Origin: Methanosarcinales archaeon
GTDB lineage: Archaea; Halobacteriota; Methanosarcinia; Methanosarcinales; Methanoperedenaceae
NCBI GenBank assembly: GCA_905339155.1
Contig: CAJPFJ010000036.1
Span: 34,128-98,127, forward strand
Direction of reading: 5' to 3'
DNA length: 64,000 nucleotides
Shown here: positions 9,139 through 18,825 of the stretch, one piece after another
How the letters are laid out: every line of letters starts with the position of its first letter
Position numbering within the stretch: position 1 is the stretch's first letter
Notes under the pieces: model-generated
What the model was told of the DNA's origin: nothing
Databases searched by the model: none
The model's input: only the letters and a program-made list of their open reading frames with translations
Made by a program: the position numbers and the translations under genes

Positions 9139-10575
9139 TTATTCACCTTTAAAATTAATTTGAAATTCTGTTCCTCCTTCTCTATTTAGAATGATCTCAC
9201 CATGAAGCTGATTTTCTGCAAGCGATGTGATTAAATGAATGCCTAATGATTTTGTATTTCGAATATCCATATCCCCGGGAATACCTATGCCATCATCACT
9301 TACTGAGAAATGAATCATATTACCATCCCTTTTTTGAAATACAATTTTAATTTTGCCGTGTCTATCTTTCGGAAATGCGTATTTTAATGAATTAGTAATA
9401 AGTTCATTTAGTATCAATCCGCATGGAACTGCAAAATTAATATTTAGTGGAATATTTTCAACGTTAATTTCTATTTTTGCATTGCCTTTCCTTCCATAAG
9501 AATCCACCAAGTTAGAAGCCAGATCGTTAATGTACTCCTGGATATTAATTTGTGCAAGATTTTCGGATTCGTAGAGTTTTTCATGAATAAGAGCCATAGA
9601 AAGTATTCGGTTATTAATATCATTAAAAATATCAAGATACTTTTGATCAACAATATTCTGGGACTGAAGAAGGAGAAGACTGGAAATGATCTGCATATTG
9701 TTTTTTACGCGATGATGAATTTCCCGTAGAAGCGTTTCTTTTTCCAGTAGTGAATTCTTTATCTGCTCTTCTGCTTTTTTGCGATCAGTGATATCCTTTA
9801 CGGTCCCCATACTTGCTACACTGCCGCGATAGGTGATAATCCCCGCATATATATTGACAATGATTCTGCTCTTCCCATCCCTGTGAAGCATGCGGAATTC
9901 ATATTCTTTGGGGACTTTTTCTCCTGCCTGCCTGCGACGATAGTTATCCGCAACAATTTCCAGGTCTTCTGGTGCAACAAATAACTGGAAATCCTTCCCT
10001 ATAGCTTCCTCCACAGCGTAGCCCGTCATTCTGGAAAATGACTCATTGACAAATTGCATCTTCGCATCCTGGATAATAAAAACGCCGTCCTGGATATTAT
10101 CAATTAAAGTGCGGTATTTTTCCTCGGACTGCGCCAGTTCCTCCTTCGCATGCTTGCGCTCCGTGATGTCTCTTATTATACCCGACATTCCGATTATTTT
10201 GTGGTTTGCATCCCGGAGTGGAGAGACAGTCAGACTCACATTAATCTCTTGCCCATCTTTACGGCGACACAAAGTCTCAACTCCTGAGACTACCCTTCCG
10301 GATAGGATACGATCGATTCTCCTGTTCTTCTCGTACTGCCTATTCTGCGGGATTATCAACGTTGATAATTTTTCCCCTATCGCTTCCTGCGCAGTCCAGC
10401 CGAAAATAGTCTCTGCTGCTTTATTCCATGAAGTCACCCTGTCTTCAATGTCAACTGTTATGATTGCATCACTTGCATTATCGAACAGGTTACGGTAATT
10501 ATCCTCTAATGCTCTACGAATATCCTCTGATGCCACTATTATCAACTCATATATCTCAATCTCTGTTCTAATCAT
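9139..10575 (-). CDS. Cytosolic sensor histidine kinase with two PAS domains
   Basis: I choose the ATG at 10575 (MIRTEIEIYEL); the frame runs on to 10686 but those extra 37 residues look non-coding. PAS1 covers about residues 25-145 (NLFDNASDAIITV), PAS2 about 150-270 (TLIDNIQDGVFII), each followed by a PAC motif. The dimerisation helix EIHHRVKNNMQIISSLL is the HisKA_2/HWE type with the phospho-His. The ATPase domain has NELITNSLKYAFP (N box) and DDGIGIP (G1). There is no membrane segment, so it senses a soluble signal. No response regulator gene is adjacent; orphan PAS kinases are abundant in Methanosarcinales. Confidence 0.92.
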   Translation of the reverse strand: MIRTEIEIYELIIVASEDIRRALEDNYRNLFDNASDAIITVDIEDRVTSWNKAAETIFGWTAQEAIGEKLSTLIIPQNRQYEKNRRIDRILSGRVVSGVETLCRRKDGQEINVSLTVSPLRDANHKIIGMSGIIRDITERKHAKEELAQSEEKYRTLIDNIQDGVFIIQDAKMQFVNESFSRMTGYAVEEAIGKDFQLFVAPEDLEIVADNYRRRQAGEKVPKEYEFRMLHRDGKSRIIVNIYAGIITYRGSVASMGTVKDITDRKKAEEQIKNSLLEKETLLREIHHRVKNNMQIISSLLLLQSQNIVDQKYLDIFNDINNRILSMALIHEKLYESENLAQINIQEYINDLASNLVDSYGRKGNAKIEINVENIPLNINFAVPCGLILNELITNSLKYAFPKDRHGKIKIVFQKRDGNMIHFSVSDDGIGIPGDMDIRNTKSLGIHLITSLAENQLHGEIILNREGGTEFQINFKGE

Positions 10576-10876
10576 TACACAAGTTCCTATACATATGTGT
10601 GTAAAAGATGTGAAGCTAACCTCCATGACAATCCCCGGGCAAAAAAGATAATCTATAAGATAAGTAGATAACTTCAAGGTAATCACTTTAGGATATCGCC
10701 ACGATTTCTACGTACACGCACGCTAAGGAATTAACACTTCACTAAAATGAGGAAGCCGTTATTATTCCCACCCTATTCCACAAAAAAGTAACTTTTCTGG
10801 CTTCCTCTACCACCCTTACACAAAGCCGAATGAAACCGCTCGTAGATCTCATGCACCTGCTCAAAATTCTCCCCTG
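10576..10876. other. Non-coding stretch before the kinase
   Basis: About 300 bases without a convincing ORF. It holds the presumed promoter of the histidine kinase. I see no tRNA, no repeat and no clear terminator in it. Confidence 0.5.
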
Positions 10877-10989
10877 GTGTCACGTCAATAATATAAAGTC
10901 GTAAAGTATATATTATATGTCATTCATAATATATCTGAGAGGATAAAGCTATCAAGACTTTATCCGACTCTGTAGAGTTGACGTGACAC
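10877..10989. repeat. Three-stem structured inverted repeat at the cytochrome 3' end
   Basis: A perfect 12-bp outer stem (GTGTCACGTCAA at 10877-10888 with TTGACGTGACAC at 10978-10989) encloses a 9-bp hairpin (ATATATTAT/ATAATATAT) and an 8-bp hairpin (GGATAAAG/CTTTATCC), with an AGTCG/CGACT pair between. On the minus strand it begins inside the stop codon of the cytochrome gene. It could be a 3' UTR RNA structure, a terminator, or a small cruciform mobile element. Confidence 0.6.
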
Positions 10990-11765
10990 TAGGAGTTCAC
11001 ATTCCATGACCAATTATACGTGACAGTCCCGTTAATGTTTGAAGCAATTGCGGTCACATTCCATATTCCAAGAGAAGCGTTCATATTAGTATAAATTGCG
11101 TCCATAACACTTGCATTGGAATGAACTTGAGCATCATTTATGAGCCACGTCACATTTACGATTTGATCAGTCATAATTTCAAAACTTCTGGAATCGCCAA
11201 TGATATTATTTACAGGAGAAATTGGAGTGAAGTTTGTTATTGTCGGGCTTGGAGGAGAAGTTGGTATTGGAGTGGGACTTGGTGTTGGTATAGGTGTTAT
11301 ATTTTGGATTGACAGGACGGTTGAATGACAAACCGTGCAATCCCATGTAATTTGAGTGGAATAAGTTTGATTTGAATTATCATACACCACAGGATGGCAA
11401 TCTGAACATACAAATAAACCTTGCGATGCAAATATATGATGAGTTTGTGCATGATTTTTCCCAGGGTGACATACCAGACAATTTCTTATCAATTCAGAAG
11501 AATAAGTTTGAGTTGAATTATCATATATCATTGAATGACAATTTGTGCATTGAAATAAACCGTTTCCAACTAATAGATGATGCCTGTTTGACACATCGCT
11601 ACCATGGCAGCCTCTACAATCTGCTTCTGTGTTGTACGAAGGATATACAGTCGCGGAAGTGACATAACTTGATACTGCCAGTAGAAGGCCTAAAGTCAAC
11701 AGTACAAGCAAACCTGTTCTGAATAGGGGGATATATTTATTAATATTTATATATAGTCTCCACAT
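10989..11765 (-). CDS. Five-heme c-type cytochrome with a surface (S-layer/Ig-like) domain
   Basis: A 258-aa exported protein. An N-terminal membrane helix (residues ~15-37) is followed by five CxxCH heme sites: CRGCH, CTNCH, CLVCH, CSDCH and CTVCH, all within about 100 residues, with extra His residues as likely axial ligands. A Pro/Thr/Ser linker then leads to a ~90-aa domain with TWLINDAQVHSN and NVTAIASNINGT, a pattern shared by Methanosarcinales surface proteins. Many N-x-T/S sites suggest glycosylation. It probably relays electrons at the cell surface. No operon partner is adjacent. Confidence 0.9.
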   Translation of the reverse strand: MWRLYININKYIPLFRTGLLVLLTLGLLLAVSSYVTSATVYPSYNTEADCRGCHGSDVSNRHHLLVGNGLFQCTNCHSMIYDNSTQTYSSELIRNCLVCHPGKNHAQTHHIFASQGLFVCSDCHPVVYDNSNQTYSTQITWDCTVCHSTVLSIQNITPIPTPSPTPIPTSPPSPTITNFTPISPVNNIIGDSRSFEIMTDQIVNVTWLINDAQVHSNASVMDAIYTNMNASLGIWNVTAIASNINGTVTYNWSWNVNS

Positions 11766-11884
11766 TTATTTCACTCCTTGCATTTATCTCAAAGAAAACC
11801 ACGATATTATTGAAATAAATAGATGTATATCATGACAATCATATTAAGATATTTAAACCTTCTCGTTTTGTCGTGTTCATAAAT

Positions 11885-12160
11885 CTATGGCGTCAATAAG
11901 TCTTCTGTCTTAAAATTTTTGAGCCATTTTTCAATATCGATATCAGATATATCATCAGTCTCATCGCGAATTATAGCAATAAATTCTCGAAGAATCACAG
12001 GTCTTTATTCATCAGACCTTATCAGTGGACCTTGTGGAAACGTTCGAATAAGTCTTCTTGCATCCTGAATCTCCTCCTCAGCAACATTTTGCATATCCCT
12101 AACAAATCCACTACATCACCAAGAACTTTATTGATATAGTCTTCATTTTCAATATTAGAA
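11885..12160 (-). pseudogene. Decayed gene, ~80-aa unknown protein
   Basis: On the minus strand, pieces of one protein appear in different frames: an N-terminal part with EDYINKVLGDVVD, a middle part with QDARRLIRTFPQGPLIRSDE that ends in a stop, and a final part with IRDETDDISDIDIEKWLK that ends at 11885. At least one frameshift and one in-frame stop break it. The reconstructed product is acidic and helical; family not recognised. It lies in a decayed zone between the cytochrome and the DUF1673 remnant. Confidence 0.5.
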
Positions 12161-12205
12161 AAAAACAGCAAGCAAAGCACCGTATTTTTCCATTTCCTTA
12201 GTTGT

Positions 12206-12556
12206 TCACTTCTTCCCGTCCGTCTTCGGGATATGCATTCTGCTCCACCGATGATTCGAATGTTCCGGTTACAGGGATGACGATCAGCCAGAAGAGAAGG
12301 CCTCTTATAAAAGAGTCAATGTCATATTTCCCCAATAAAAAATAACCAGATATCATTGTAATTATTAGCGAATTCAGTAAAATCCTGTTGCGATATTTGT
12401 TCCGCCATCTTGCAGTGATTTGAGTTAATCACCGCTGCTATTCGGCGCATTTACTATTAAGTTATCGAATTGCATGGATTTTCTTCGTGTAAGTGAACCT
12501 GCATAGGTGCACCAGCCCATCATTTTTCGTACCTTTTCCATTACATTAATTGTCAT
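12206..12556 (-). pseudogene. Frameshifted DUF1673-family gene
   Basis: The ATG at 12556 opens with MTINVMEKVRKMMGWC, the RK(L/M)MGWCP signature I associate with the Methanosarcina DUF1673 family. After 43 codons the frame stops (TAA at 12425), but a neighbouring frame continues with LTQITARWRNKYRNRILLN and a membrane helix to a TGA at 12206. One frameshift therefore splits the gene. Just before the start, 12557-12605 encodes DPTKLAYELFEKLR, the tail of a second copy of the regulator at 13904, so this is a degraded duplicate of the regulator/DUF1673 pair. Confidence 0.7.
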
Positions 12557-12605
12557 CCTAACCTCAATTTCTCAAACAATTCATACGCCAGCTTCGTGGG
12601 ATCGT

Positions 12606-13907
12606 TTATTTTAACTGATAAATTATAACGTCCTTATTTTCGAAGATCTTATCGAAATACTTGAATTCTGCACCGCTGTTGAACTTGTATCCCATCGTTG
12701 GTTTAATGATTTTATTTGAATAATCCTCCGGGCTATTAATTAAATTAATAACATCTTTATTCTGTATATTATAATTGGGGTCGGCAGCCATTAGCATAAT
12801 CGGTATTAGATCATTCATTCTCTGTCTTGATATGTATACTATATTTGCACCGTATTTCTCAGCAATTCCCTTGGCCACACCTTCAGAATCTGCTGCGAAA
12901 AACCTTGAAACATCAGCTACCTTCTCATCCGAATCGAATATATCATACAATAATGATGGTCTTCCCACAGTTTGTCTTATCTCCTGCGAAGCATACGTTA
13001 TTACGGGCTCTTTGCCTGCCGCTTTGATTTCAAGTTCATAGTCCCACCAAGCGATAACCTTACCAGTTTCTTTATTCTGAAGGAATTGAATCGCTTCATA
13101 GGTTTCTTTTGAAATCGGATGTCCTGTAGTGCCGCTGGTCGAATCAAGAAAATATGTATATACGTTCGAAGTACCAAAAATACCTGAAAAAGTATCGGAA
13201 TTGATCCTGTATAACTCATATTCCCCGTTTTTCCCTGATTCTTCCAATAAGCTATCTTTTTGGGTGTTCAAGTAAAGATAATAAGTGCCAAGCGATGCGG
13301 TCACAATAATAAGAATAAGTAAAGTTGCCAGGATAAATCTTGTTTTCCTTATCCCTTCAGGTTTACTGAAAAGAGTAAGGATGCTTGGTATCCCTGCGAT
13401 AAGCGTGAAAAGTATCAGAGACAATGTGCCGAAAGTATAGTGAGAATAGGGTCTGTCAAAAATGGAATATAAAAAATCACTTGTGGATGGAAAAAACTCA
13501 ACAGAAACCAGAGACATGCTCAGATACAGAGAAAATACGGCCAGCAGGGCAATGTTTACCAGCGCCAGTATTCTTTGAACATTGGCAGATTTTACAAAGT
13601 TAAAGAAAATAATCAACGATGAGATGCCTATTGCCAGAAGTATCCCGGATGATATGAAATCAATATCCATTACATACCAGGGAAAAATCAGCGTCTTTGC
13701 TAAAACCCTGAGCGCGGTTATTATTAACCAAACCCCGAACACCAGGTGCAGGACACCGAGAAATCCCCTGAAGCCCATGCCTTTTATTTTGTCTATGTAC
13801 TTTCCTTCATAAGACACCATATATATTTCCTCCTTATTGTTTAGCATTAGTGTACTCGGGCACCAGCCCATCATTTTTCTTATTACTTCTGTAATGTTTA
13901 TTGTCAT
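12606..13907 (-). CDS. Membrane protein: DUF1673-like start fused to an STT3/AglB-like WWDY domain
   Basis: A 433-aa protein. Residues 1-25 (MTINITEVIRKMMGWCPST) copy the DUF1673 N-terminus. Residues ~45-220 hold about five membrane helices. The soluble C-terminal part has VIAWWDYELEI, resembling the WWDYG motif of oligosaccharyltransferases STT3/AglB, then GANIVYISR and a closing KIFENKDVIIYQLK like the end of AglB. True AglB has ~13 helices and 750+ residues, so this is a dwarf relative or a regulatory offshoot; catalysis is doubtful. Its ATG overlaps the stop of the upstream regulator (ATGA), showing translational coupling. Confidence 0.7.
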   Translation of the reverse strand: MTINITEVIRKMMGWCPSTLMLNNKEEIYMVSYEGKYIDKIKGMGFRGFLGVLHLVFGVWLIITALRVLAKTLIFPWYVMDIDFISSGILLAIGISSLIIFFNFVKSANVQRILALVNIALLAVFSLYLSMSLVSVEFFPSTSDFLYSIFDRPYSHYTFGTLSLILFTLIAGIPSILTLFSKPEGIRKTRFILATLLILIIVTASLGTYYLYLNTQKDSLLEESGKNGEYELYRINSDTFSGIFGTSNVYTYFLDSTSGTTGHPISKETYEAIQFLQNKETGKVIAWWDYELEIKAAGKEPVITYASQEIRQTVGRPSLLYDIFDSDEKVADVSRFFAADSEGVAKGIAEKYGANIVYISRQRMNDLIPIMLMAADPNYNIQNKDVINLINSPEDYSNKIIKPTMGYKFNSGAEFKYFDKIFENKDVIIYQLK

Positions 13908-14350
13908 ACCAGCGCCCTCAATTTCTCAAAAAGCTCATCAGCAAGCTTCGTGGGATCATCAGTTTTCTGAAGTTTGATTTTCATCTCATCTGCAAAGTCC
14001 CACAACAATTCAATGCACTGTGTATATCTATTGCATGCACCACAGTTTCCTTCATGCTTGTACCACACCTGCATCCCGTGTTTCACAGATACGAAAATAA
14101 TAGCGCTGGCATTAAACGGCATCGAGTGACCAAACAGGACACCGCACTCGGAGTTCACCCTTTCCACTTCTATCTGGTTTGCGTGCGCCATCTCAAGCAG
14201 AGTCTTTTCTATCCGGTCATCCATGGTAATAAGAGCCCTGGATACTGCCTGTTTTGATATATTGAACAAGCGCGCTATATTGATATTAAGAAAACCGCTT
14301 CGTTTAAGCCTCCAGAACTCAAATTGTTTATCTTTCAGGGGAAGGAACAT
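13904..14350 (-). CDS. Helix-turn-helix regulator with a Cys cluster
   Basis: A 148-aa protein. The N-terminus (residues 5-45) is a HTH of the form FWRLKRSGFLNINIARLF-NISKQAVSRAL. The middle resembles a small ligand domain and contains CGACNRYTQC near residue 105, which could bind metal or be redox-active. The stop overlaps the start of the next gene by four bases, so the regulator and the membrane protein are made together. A paralogous tail survives at 12557-12605. Regulators of this kind paired with DUF1673-type membrane proteins recur in Methanosarcina; target unknown. Confidence 0.75.
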   Translation of the reverse strand: MFLPLKDKQFEFWRLKRSGFLNINIARLFNISKQAVSRALITMDDRIEKTLLEMAHANQIEVERVNSECGVLFGHSMPFNASAIIFVSVKHGMQVWYKHEGNCGACNRYTQCIELLWDFADEMKIKLQKTDDPTKLADELFEKLRALV

Positions 14351-14382
14351 AAGTCAAGATACGTATGTTTACTATTTAAAGA

Positions 14383-14580
14383 TTATTCCTTTTCTAATAA
14401 AGCGGCAATTATCATTGCGGCCCCCATCAGGATCAGGAACCCTCCATCAAACACTGTCGATACTTGAATTACATTATTGGCACCCAGCTCTACCTTCATA
14501 GACTGTAGCAATAACAAATAGGCTCCTGCCAGCATTGTAATGATACCTATAACAAATGAGCGACCTTGATTTCTAGTCAT
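14383..14580 (-). CDS. Small two-helix membrane protein
   Basis: A 65-aa protein with two hydrophobic helices (SFVIGIITMLAGAYLLLLQ and GFLILMGAAMIIAALL) separated by a short polar turn. No family recognised. It is 32 bp downstream of the regulator gene start on the same strand, so could be expressed separately from its own AT-rich promoter at about 14590-14630. Confidence 0.55.
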   Translation of the reverse strand: MTRNQGRSFVIGIITMLAGAYLLLLQSMKVELGANNVIQVSTVFDGGFLILMGAAMIIAALLEKE

Positions 14581-14677
14581 ATTTGGTTTTATCGGACAAC
14601 ATCTTTATGTTTACTATATTTAAAAATTTATCGGAGATCAATTGCTGTCCAACAAAATATTTGGTTATCATTTTTTA

Positions 14678-15169
14678 TCATTTGCATGAAAGAACTGCCA
14701 GAAAAGTCTTAAAGGATTTGCAGTTTTTTCCAAGTGCATCAAAATCCAATTCAGCGGCATATTTTGGAAGGCTGCTTTTTATATACCCAAATTTAACTTT
14801 CAGTTCTTGCGATGGCTTTGAGTGCTGCCATTTTAATTTTTTGCTGATGCATATCCACTCTTCAATTTCATAATCTATGAGGATGATTTCGAGCGGAGTT
14901 CTCAAGTCATTCGGTACATGACGTTTTACATTTGCGTATCTGGATTCATGATTTTGAGGATCATCAGAATCCAGAATAATAATTATCTTGTCACAGGAAT
15001 TATCGAATGACTTCAAAATCCTGTCAAGCTTTAAATTACATAAGGGACGCATCGGTTTTGTGGCTTTAACGGTTATATTTTCCACCATGTTCTTATTCTT
15101 AAGCTGCCCGATCACGTTCTTTAAAAATGCCCCACCGTAATCGTCTTCGGAGATTATTTTAATGTTCAT
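14678..15169 (-). CDS. TOPRIM-like nuclease subunit of a two-gene defence system
   Basis: A 163-aa protein of the DUF4276/DUF4435-like, TOPRIM-type fold by pattern: an acidic first strand end (IKIISEDDYGGAF), a second acidic motif IIIILDSDDPQN near residue 70, and DYEIEEWICIS near residue 105. Such proteins pair with an AAA ATPase, as in AbiL, PARIS (AriA/AriB) and OLD-like systems, where the ATPase holds the nuclease until phage attack. It starts 2 bp after the ATPase gene stop, so the two are co-expressed. The exact system type cannot be assigned from sequence patterns alone. Confidence 0.7.
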   Translation of the reverse strand: MNIKIISEDDYGGAFLKNVIGQLKNKNMVENITVKATKPMRPLCNLKLDRILKSFDNSCDKIIIILDSDDPQNHESRYANVKRHVPNDLRTPLEIILIDYEIEEWICISKKLKWQHSKPSQELKVKFGYIKSSLPKYAAELDFDALGKNCKSFKTFLAVLSCK

Positions 15170-15171
15170 GC

Positions 15172-16560
15172 TTACTGTTCGGTCTTTAATAGATCTCCGT
15201 AAATCCAGCCCTCGCTGAATGTTATACCTTTTTCTATTAAGAACTCCCTTATTTTATCAGGATCTTTTATCCGTTTAAATTTGGATTCTCCCTGTTCCTT
15301 TTCGACAAGAATAATATCATTTAGCTCTGTCATATCAACTACAACAGGTGAATGCGTGGTGATTATTGCCTGATTATCACCTATTTTTATTGTATCCAAA
15401 ATAAGCTCCAATGTCGATGGATGCAGTGAGTTCTCAATTTCATCGACTATGAGGAGAGGTGGTTTTAAGTAAATCGCTATGAGTACAGTCAAAATCTTAT
15501 ATATTCCATCGGAAGTATTCGGTGGTAAAAGTTCAAACCCTTCCTCATAGAATTTTATCATAACCCTGCCATCGTCAGTAATATGAGGCCGCACATCTAT
15601 TTTTGGAAAAACCATTGAAAGTGGATTGTAAATTTCTTCTGGAACCTTACCTTCTTTGAGATAAATTGTGTGAAATACGCTTGCAATATTTGTTCCATCT
15701 TCTTTGATGGTTTCTTCTCTTCTAAAGGATTGGGGTATTTTCATAGAGCGAATACTAAGTGGATACAAAATCAATAGTTTACGAAAAGATTCTATTATCG
15801 AATCTTTTGCAATATCAAAGAGTGATTCAGGAAGTAAAAAAGATGATCCATCTTCAAATTCTTCTGCATAGTATATTGCCGGATATAAAACCGTAAGTTC
15901 TTCAGGCTTTTTACTTATTTGAGAACTCCATATTGAAGCTGGAAAATTAGACAATATAAAATGTTTGGCAGTCATTTTTTCACTGAAATCATCACCCACA
16001 GATAAATCGAAAAATGAATAGTCCAAAAGTCTTTCTTCCAAATCTACTTGATATCTTCTCTCTTTTATTAACCGACTCTTTACTTTTTTTAGCTTTGCAT
16101 TTGCTTTAGGCGATGCTTCAAATTTTAGAGGATTTTTGATAACATCTTCAATGAAATCTGGATTATGTTTAATTGCAATCCATTCACCTTCTTTATAGAC
16201 TTTTACATAATCCCTGACATCTAATATTTCTCGTAAAATCTGGAATTTCTGCCCCACCCCAGTAAAGCTAGTCTCAAAATATACATCATAACCTTCAATA
16301 TCAAAAAGCAGGCCAATAATTATAGGTAGCTCTTCTTTTCTCTGCCATACGACATTGTCATAACCCCACCATTCTAAAAATGGGAAACTATCTTTATCTG
16401 CATAAATCTTCTTTAAAAGCCTGAACGCTTCCACCAAATTCGATTTCCCCGAAGCGTTACCCCCAACCACTACATTCATCTTCCCAATATCGATTTCACA
16501 ATCATGAAGGCTCTTGAAATTCTTTATAAAAACCTTTTTAAGAGACGCTTTTACCATCAA
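15172..16560 (-). CDS. AAA/ABC-type ATPase (AAA_21/AAA_15), defence system partner
   Basis: A 462-aa SMC/RecF-like ATPase. The start FIKNFKSLHDCEIDIG leads into Walker A GGNASGKSN (about residues 32-40); near the C-terminus come a signature-like NTSDGIYKIL and Walker B LLIVDEIENSLHPST, then the switch His in ITTHSP. The long middle insert is variable in this group. It is first in the two-gene operon with the TOPRIM-like gene. Function by analogy with AriA/AbiLi is to sense infection and control the partner nuclease; that is inference. A TATA-like AT stretch lies at 16560-16600. Confidence 0.85.
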   Translation of the reverse strand: MMVKASLKKVFIKNFKSLHDCEIDIGKMNVVVGGNASGKSNLVEAFRLLKKIYADKDSFPFLEWWGYDNVVWQRKEELPIIIGLLFDIEGYDVYFETSFTGVGQKFQILREILDVRDYVKVYKEGEWIAIKHNPDFIEDVIKNPLKFEASPKANAKLKKVKSRLIKERRYQVDLEERLLDYSFFDLSVGDDFSEKMTAKHFILSNFPASIWSSQISKKPEELTVLYPAIYYAEEFEDGSSFLLPESLFDIAKDSIIESFRKLLILYPLSIRSMKIPQSFRREETIKEDGTNIASVFHTIYLKEGKVPEEIYNPLSMVFPKIDVRPHITDDGRVMIKFYEEGFELLPPNTSDGIYKILTVLIAIYLKPPLLIVDEIENSLHPSTLELILDTIKIGDNQAIITTHSPVVVDMTELNDIILVEKEQGESKFKRIKDPDKIREFLIEKGITFSEGWIYGDLLKTEQ

Positions 16561-16626
16561 AGCATTATTTAAAGAACATACTATTTAAATTTTTGTAACC
16601 TCAAATAATAAAACCTCGATGCAAAC

Positions 16627-18552
16627 TCACATCTCCTTCCTCAGCTTCGCTATCCTGTCCCTGATCTTTGCAGCCTTCTCAAACTCCTGGTTCTTTGCAG
16701 CCAGGTGCATTTGCGCTTCCAGCTCCACAATATAATTGAAAATCTCTTCTTTTGGCGGCGCCTCTTCAGTTATCGCCCTTGGCTCAACAGCTTTCTGAAT
16801 GGTCTGAGGCGTGATGTTATGCTCCTTATTGTACTCACTTTGCATCGCCCGCCTTCTGTTTGTCTCCTCTATCGCTCTTTGCATCGAACCCGTCCTCCTG
16901 TCGGCATACATTACCACTCTCCCTTCGACATTTCTTGAAGTTCTCCCTATTGTCTGCAAAAGCGAGCGGTCAGAACGCAGGAAACCTTCCTTATCAGCGT
17001 CAAGGATAGCAACAAGCGCCACTTCAGGCAGGTCAAGCCCTTCACGAAGCAGGTTGATCCCCACGAGCACATCGAACTCGCCAAGGCGCAGTCCCCTGAT
17101 AATCTCGATTCTCTCCAGTGTCTCGATCTCAGAATGCATGTATCTTGCTTTGATCCCGACTCCGAGAAGATATTCTGTGAGGTCTTCTGCCATTCTTTTT
17201 GTAAGAGTTGTAACAAGGACCCTGAATTTTTTTACGGTTTTTGCACGGATCTCCCCGATCAGGTCATCTATCTGTCCTGTTATGGGTTTCACTATGATCT
17301 CAGGGTCAACAAGCCCTGTGGGACGGATGATCTGCTCAACGACCTGTGCGCTCATTGCGACCTCATAATCCGCAGGTGTTGCCGAAACATACAATACCTG
17401 GTTCACCCTTTCACTGAATTCATCGAATGTGAGCGGGCGGTTATCGTATGCTGATGGCATCCTGAAACCGTAATTCACCAGAGATTCTTTTCGCGCGTGG
17501 TCTCCTGCCTGCATACCACGTATTTGCGGGATGGTAACATGCGATTCATCGATCACTATAAGAAAATCCTTCGGAAAATAATCTATTAGAGTGTACGCCG
17601 GTTCACCCGCTCTTCGACCATCCATGTGGCGGCTATAATTTTCTATTCCCTGGCAGTACCCGATCTCATGCATCATCTCGATATCGAATTTTGTTCTCTG
17701 CTCAAGGCGCGCTGCTTCCAGTATTTTTCCTGTTCGCTTCAGTTCCTGTAATCTTCCTTTAAGTTCTTCCTCTATTGATTCGATAGCAAAGTCGATCTTT
17801 TCCTGAGGCATAACGAAATGCTTTGCCGGATAAACGACCAGTGCATCTTTTTCCATGATAATTTTTCCTGTCAGGGGATCAAATTCCGAGATGCGTTCTA
17901 TCTCATCACCGAAAAGTTCGATCCTTACCCCGGTTGATGCATAAGAAGGGAATACTTCGATCGTATCGCCGCGCGCCCGGAATTTCCCTGTGTCAAAATC
18001 CATATCATTTCGTTCATACTGCATATCCACAAGCTTTGAAAGTATTACCTTTCGCGGCGATTCATCTCCTTTTCGAAGAAGAATGGACATATCATGCCAT
18101 TCCTGGGGCGATCCGATGCCATAAATGCAGGAAACGCTTGCCACTACAATAACATCCCGGCGCTCGAACAGGGAACGAGTGGCAGAAAGGCGCATCCTGT
18201 TGATCTCCTCATTTATGGATGCATCTTTTTCGATATAGGTATCGGTCTGGGGTATATAAGCTTCAGGCTGGTAGTAATCATAATAACTTACAAAATATTC
18301 AACTGCATTTTCGGGGAAGAAAGCCTTGAATTCTGAATAAAGCTGTGCTGCAAGGGTCTTGTTGTGGGAAATGACAAGAGTTGGGCGCTGGATATTCCGG
18401 ATAACATTGGCGACCGTGAAGGTTTTCCCGGAACCTGTCACACCAAGGAGTGTCTGGTGCTTCATGCGCTGTTCGATACCTGAAGTCAGCTTCTCGATGG
18501 CTTTTACCTGGTCGCCTTTTGGTTCAAATACTGATGTGAGTTTAAATGACAG
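16627..18552 (-). CDS. uvrB: Excinuclease ABC subunit B
   Basis: UvrB, the damage-verifying helicase of nucleotide excision repair. Walker A is GVTGSGKT, the beta-hairpin region reads [13 protein letters not shown], the DEAD-box equivalent is VIDESHV, motif VI is QTIGRTSRN, and the C-terminal UVR helix is [15 protein letters not shown]. The first ATG (18465) would cut off the conserved N-terminus. The frame is open upstream and encodes [20 protein letters not shown], which UvrB needs. The best start there is a CTG at 18552, six bases after GAAGGG, giving 641 aa. That non-ATG start is inference. Confidence 0.93.
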   Translation of the reverse strand: MSFKLTSVFEPKGDQVKAIEKLTSGIEQRMKHQTLLGVTGSGKTFTVANVIRNIQRPTLVISHNKTLAAQLYSEFKAFFPENAVEYFVSYYDYYQPEAYIPQTDTYIEKDASINEEINRMRLSATRSLFERRDVIVVASVSCIYGIGSPQEWHDMSILLRKGDESPRKVILSKLVDMQYERNDMDFDTGKFRARGDTIEVFPSYASTGVRIELFGDEIERISEFDPLTGKIIMEKDALVVYPAKHFVMPQEKIDFAIESIEEELKGRLQELKRTGKILEAARLEQRTKFDIEMMHEIGYCQGIENYSRHMDGRRAGEPAYTLIDYFPKDFLIVIDESHVTIPQIRGMQAGDHARKESLVNYGFRMPSAYDNRPLTFDEFSERVNQVLYVSATPADYEVAMSAQVVEQIIRPTGLVDPEIIVKPITGQIDDLIGEIRAKTVKKFRVLVTTLTKRMAEDLTEYLLGVGIKARYMHSEIETLERIEIIRGLRLGEFDVLVGINLLREGLDLPEVALVAILDADKEGFLRSDRSLLQTIGRTSRNVEGRVVMYADRRTGSMQRAIEETNRRRAMQSEYNKEHNITPQTIQKAVEPRAITEEAPPKEEIFNYIVELEAQMHLAAKNQEFEKAAKIRDRIAKLRKEM

Positions 18553-18685
18553 TGTTATCCCTTCAGGTTAGATTTATTCAATTGATAATAAAGGGAATCC
18601 TGACAGGAAAAATTTTATTTTTTGCGAATTAAAATATATTGTTCTCTTGGGATTCAATAATGCTTTGTAAGATATAGAACGCTAA

Positions 18686-18825
18686 TCTCCGCCCGGAGGG
18701 CAAGATAGAGGTATCCAGCGCACCTGGAGCCCTGACCCGCCCTCTTCAAGAACTACATACTTCTCATGCGCCCTCACTGGAGTGGAACATTCAAAACCCA
18801 AACTCCGCAAAATGATGGGGAATAA
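18686..18825 (-). pseudogene. 3' remnant of an unknown gene
   Basis: A short minus-strand frame of about 44 codons without an ATG encodes CSTPVRAHEKYVVLEEGGSG and then QVRWIPLSCPPGGD before a TAG. The composition is protein-like and more GC-rich than the surrounding DNA, so it is probably the tail of a lost gene. Family not recognised. A TTG-started small gene is the alternative. Confidence 0.35.
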
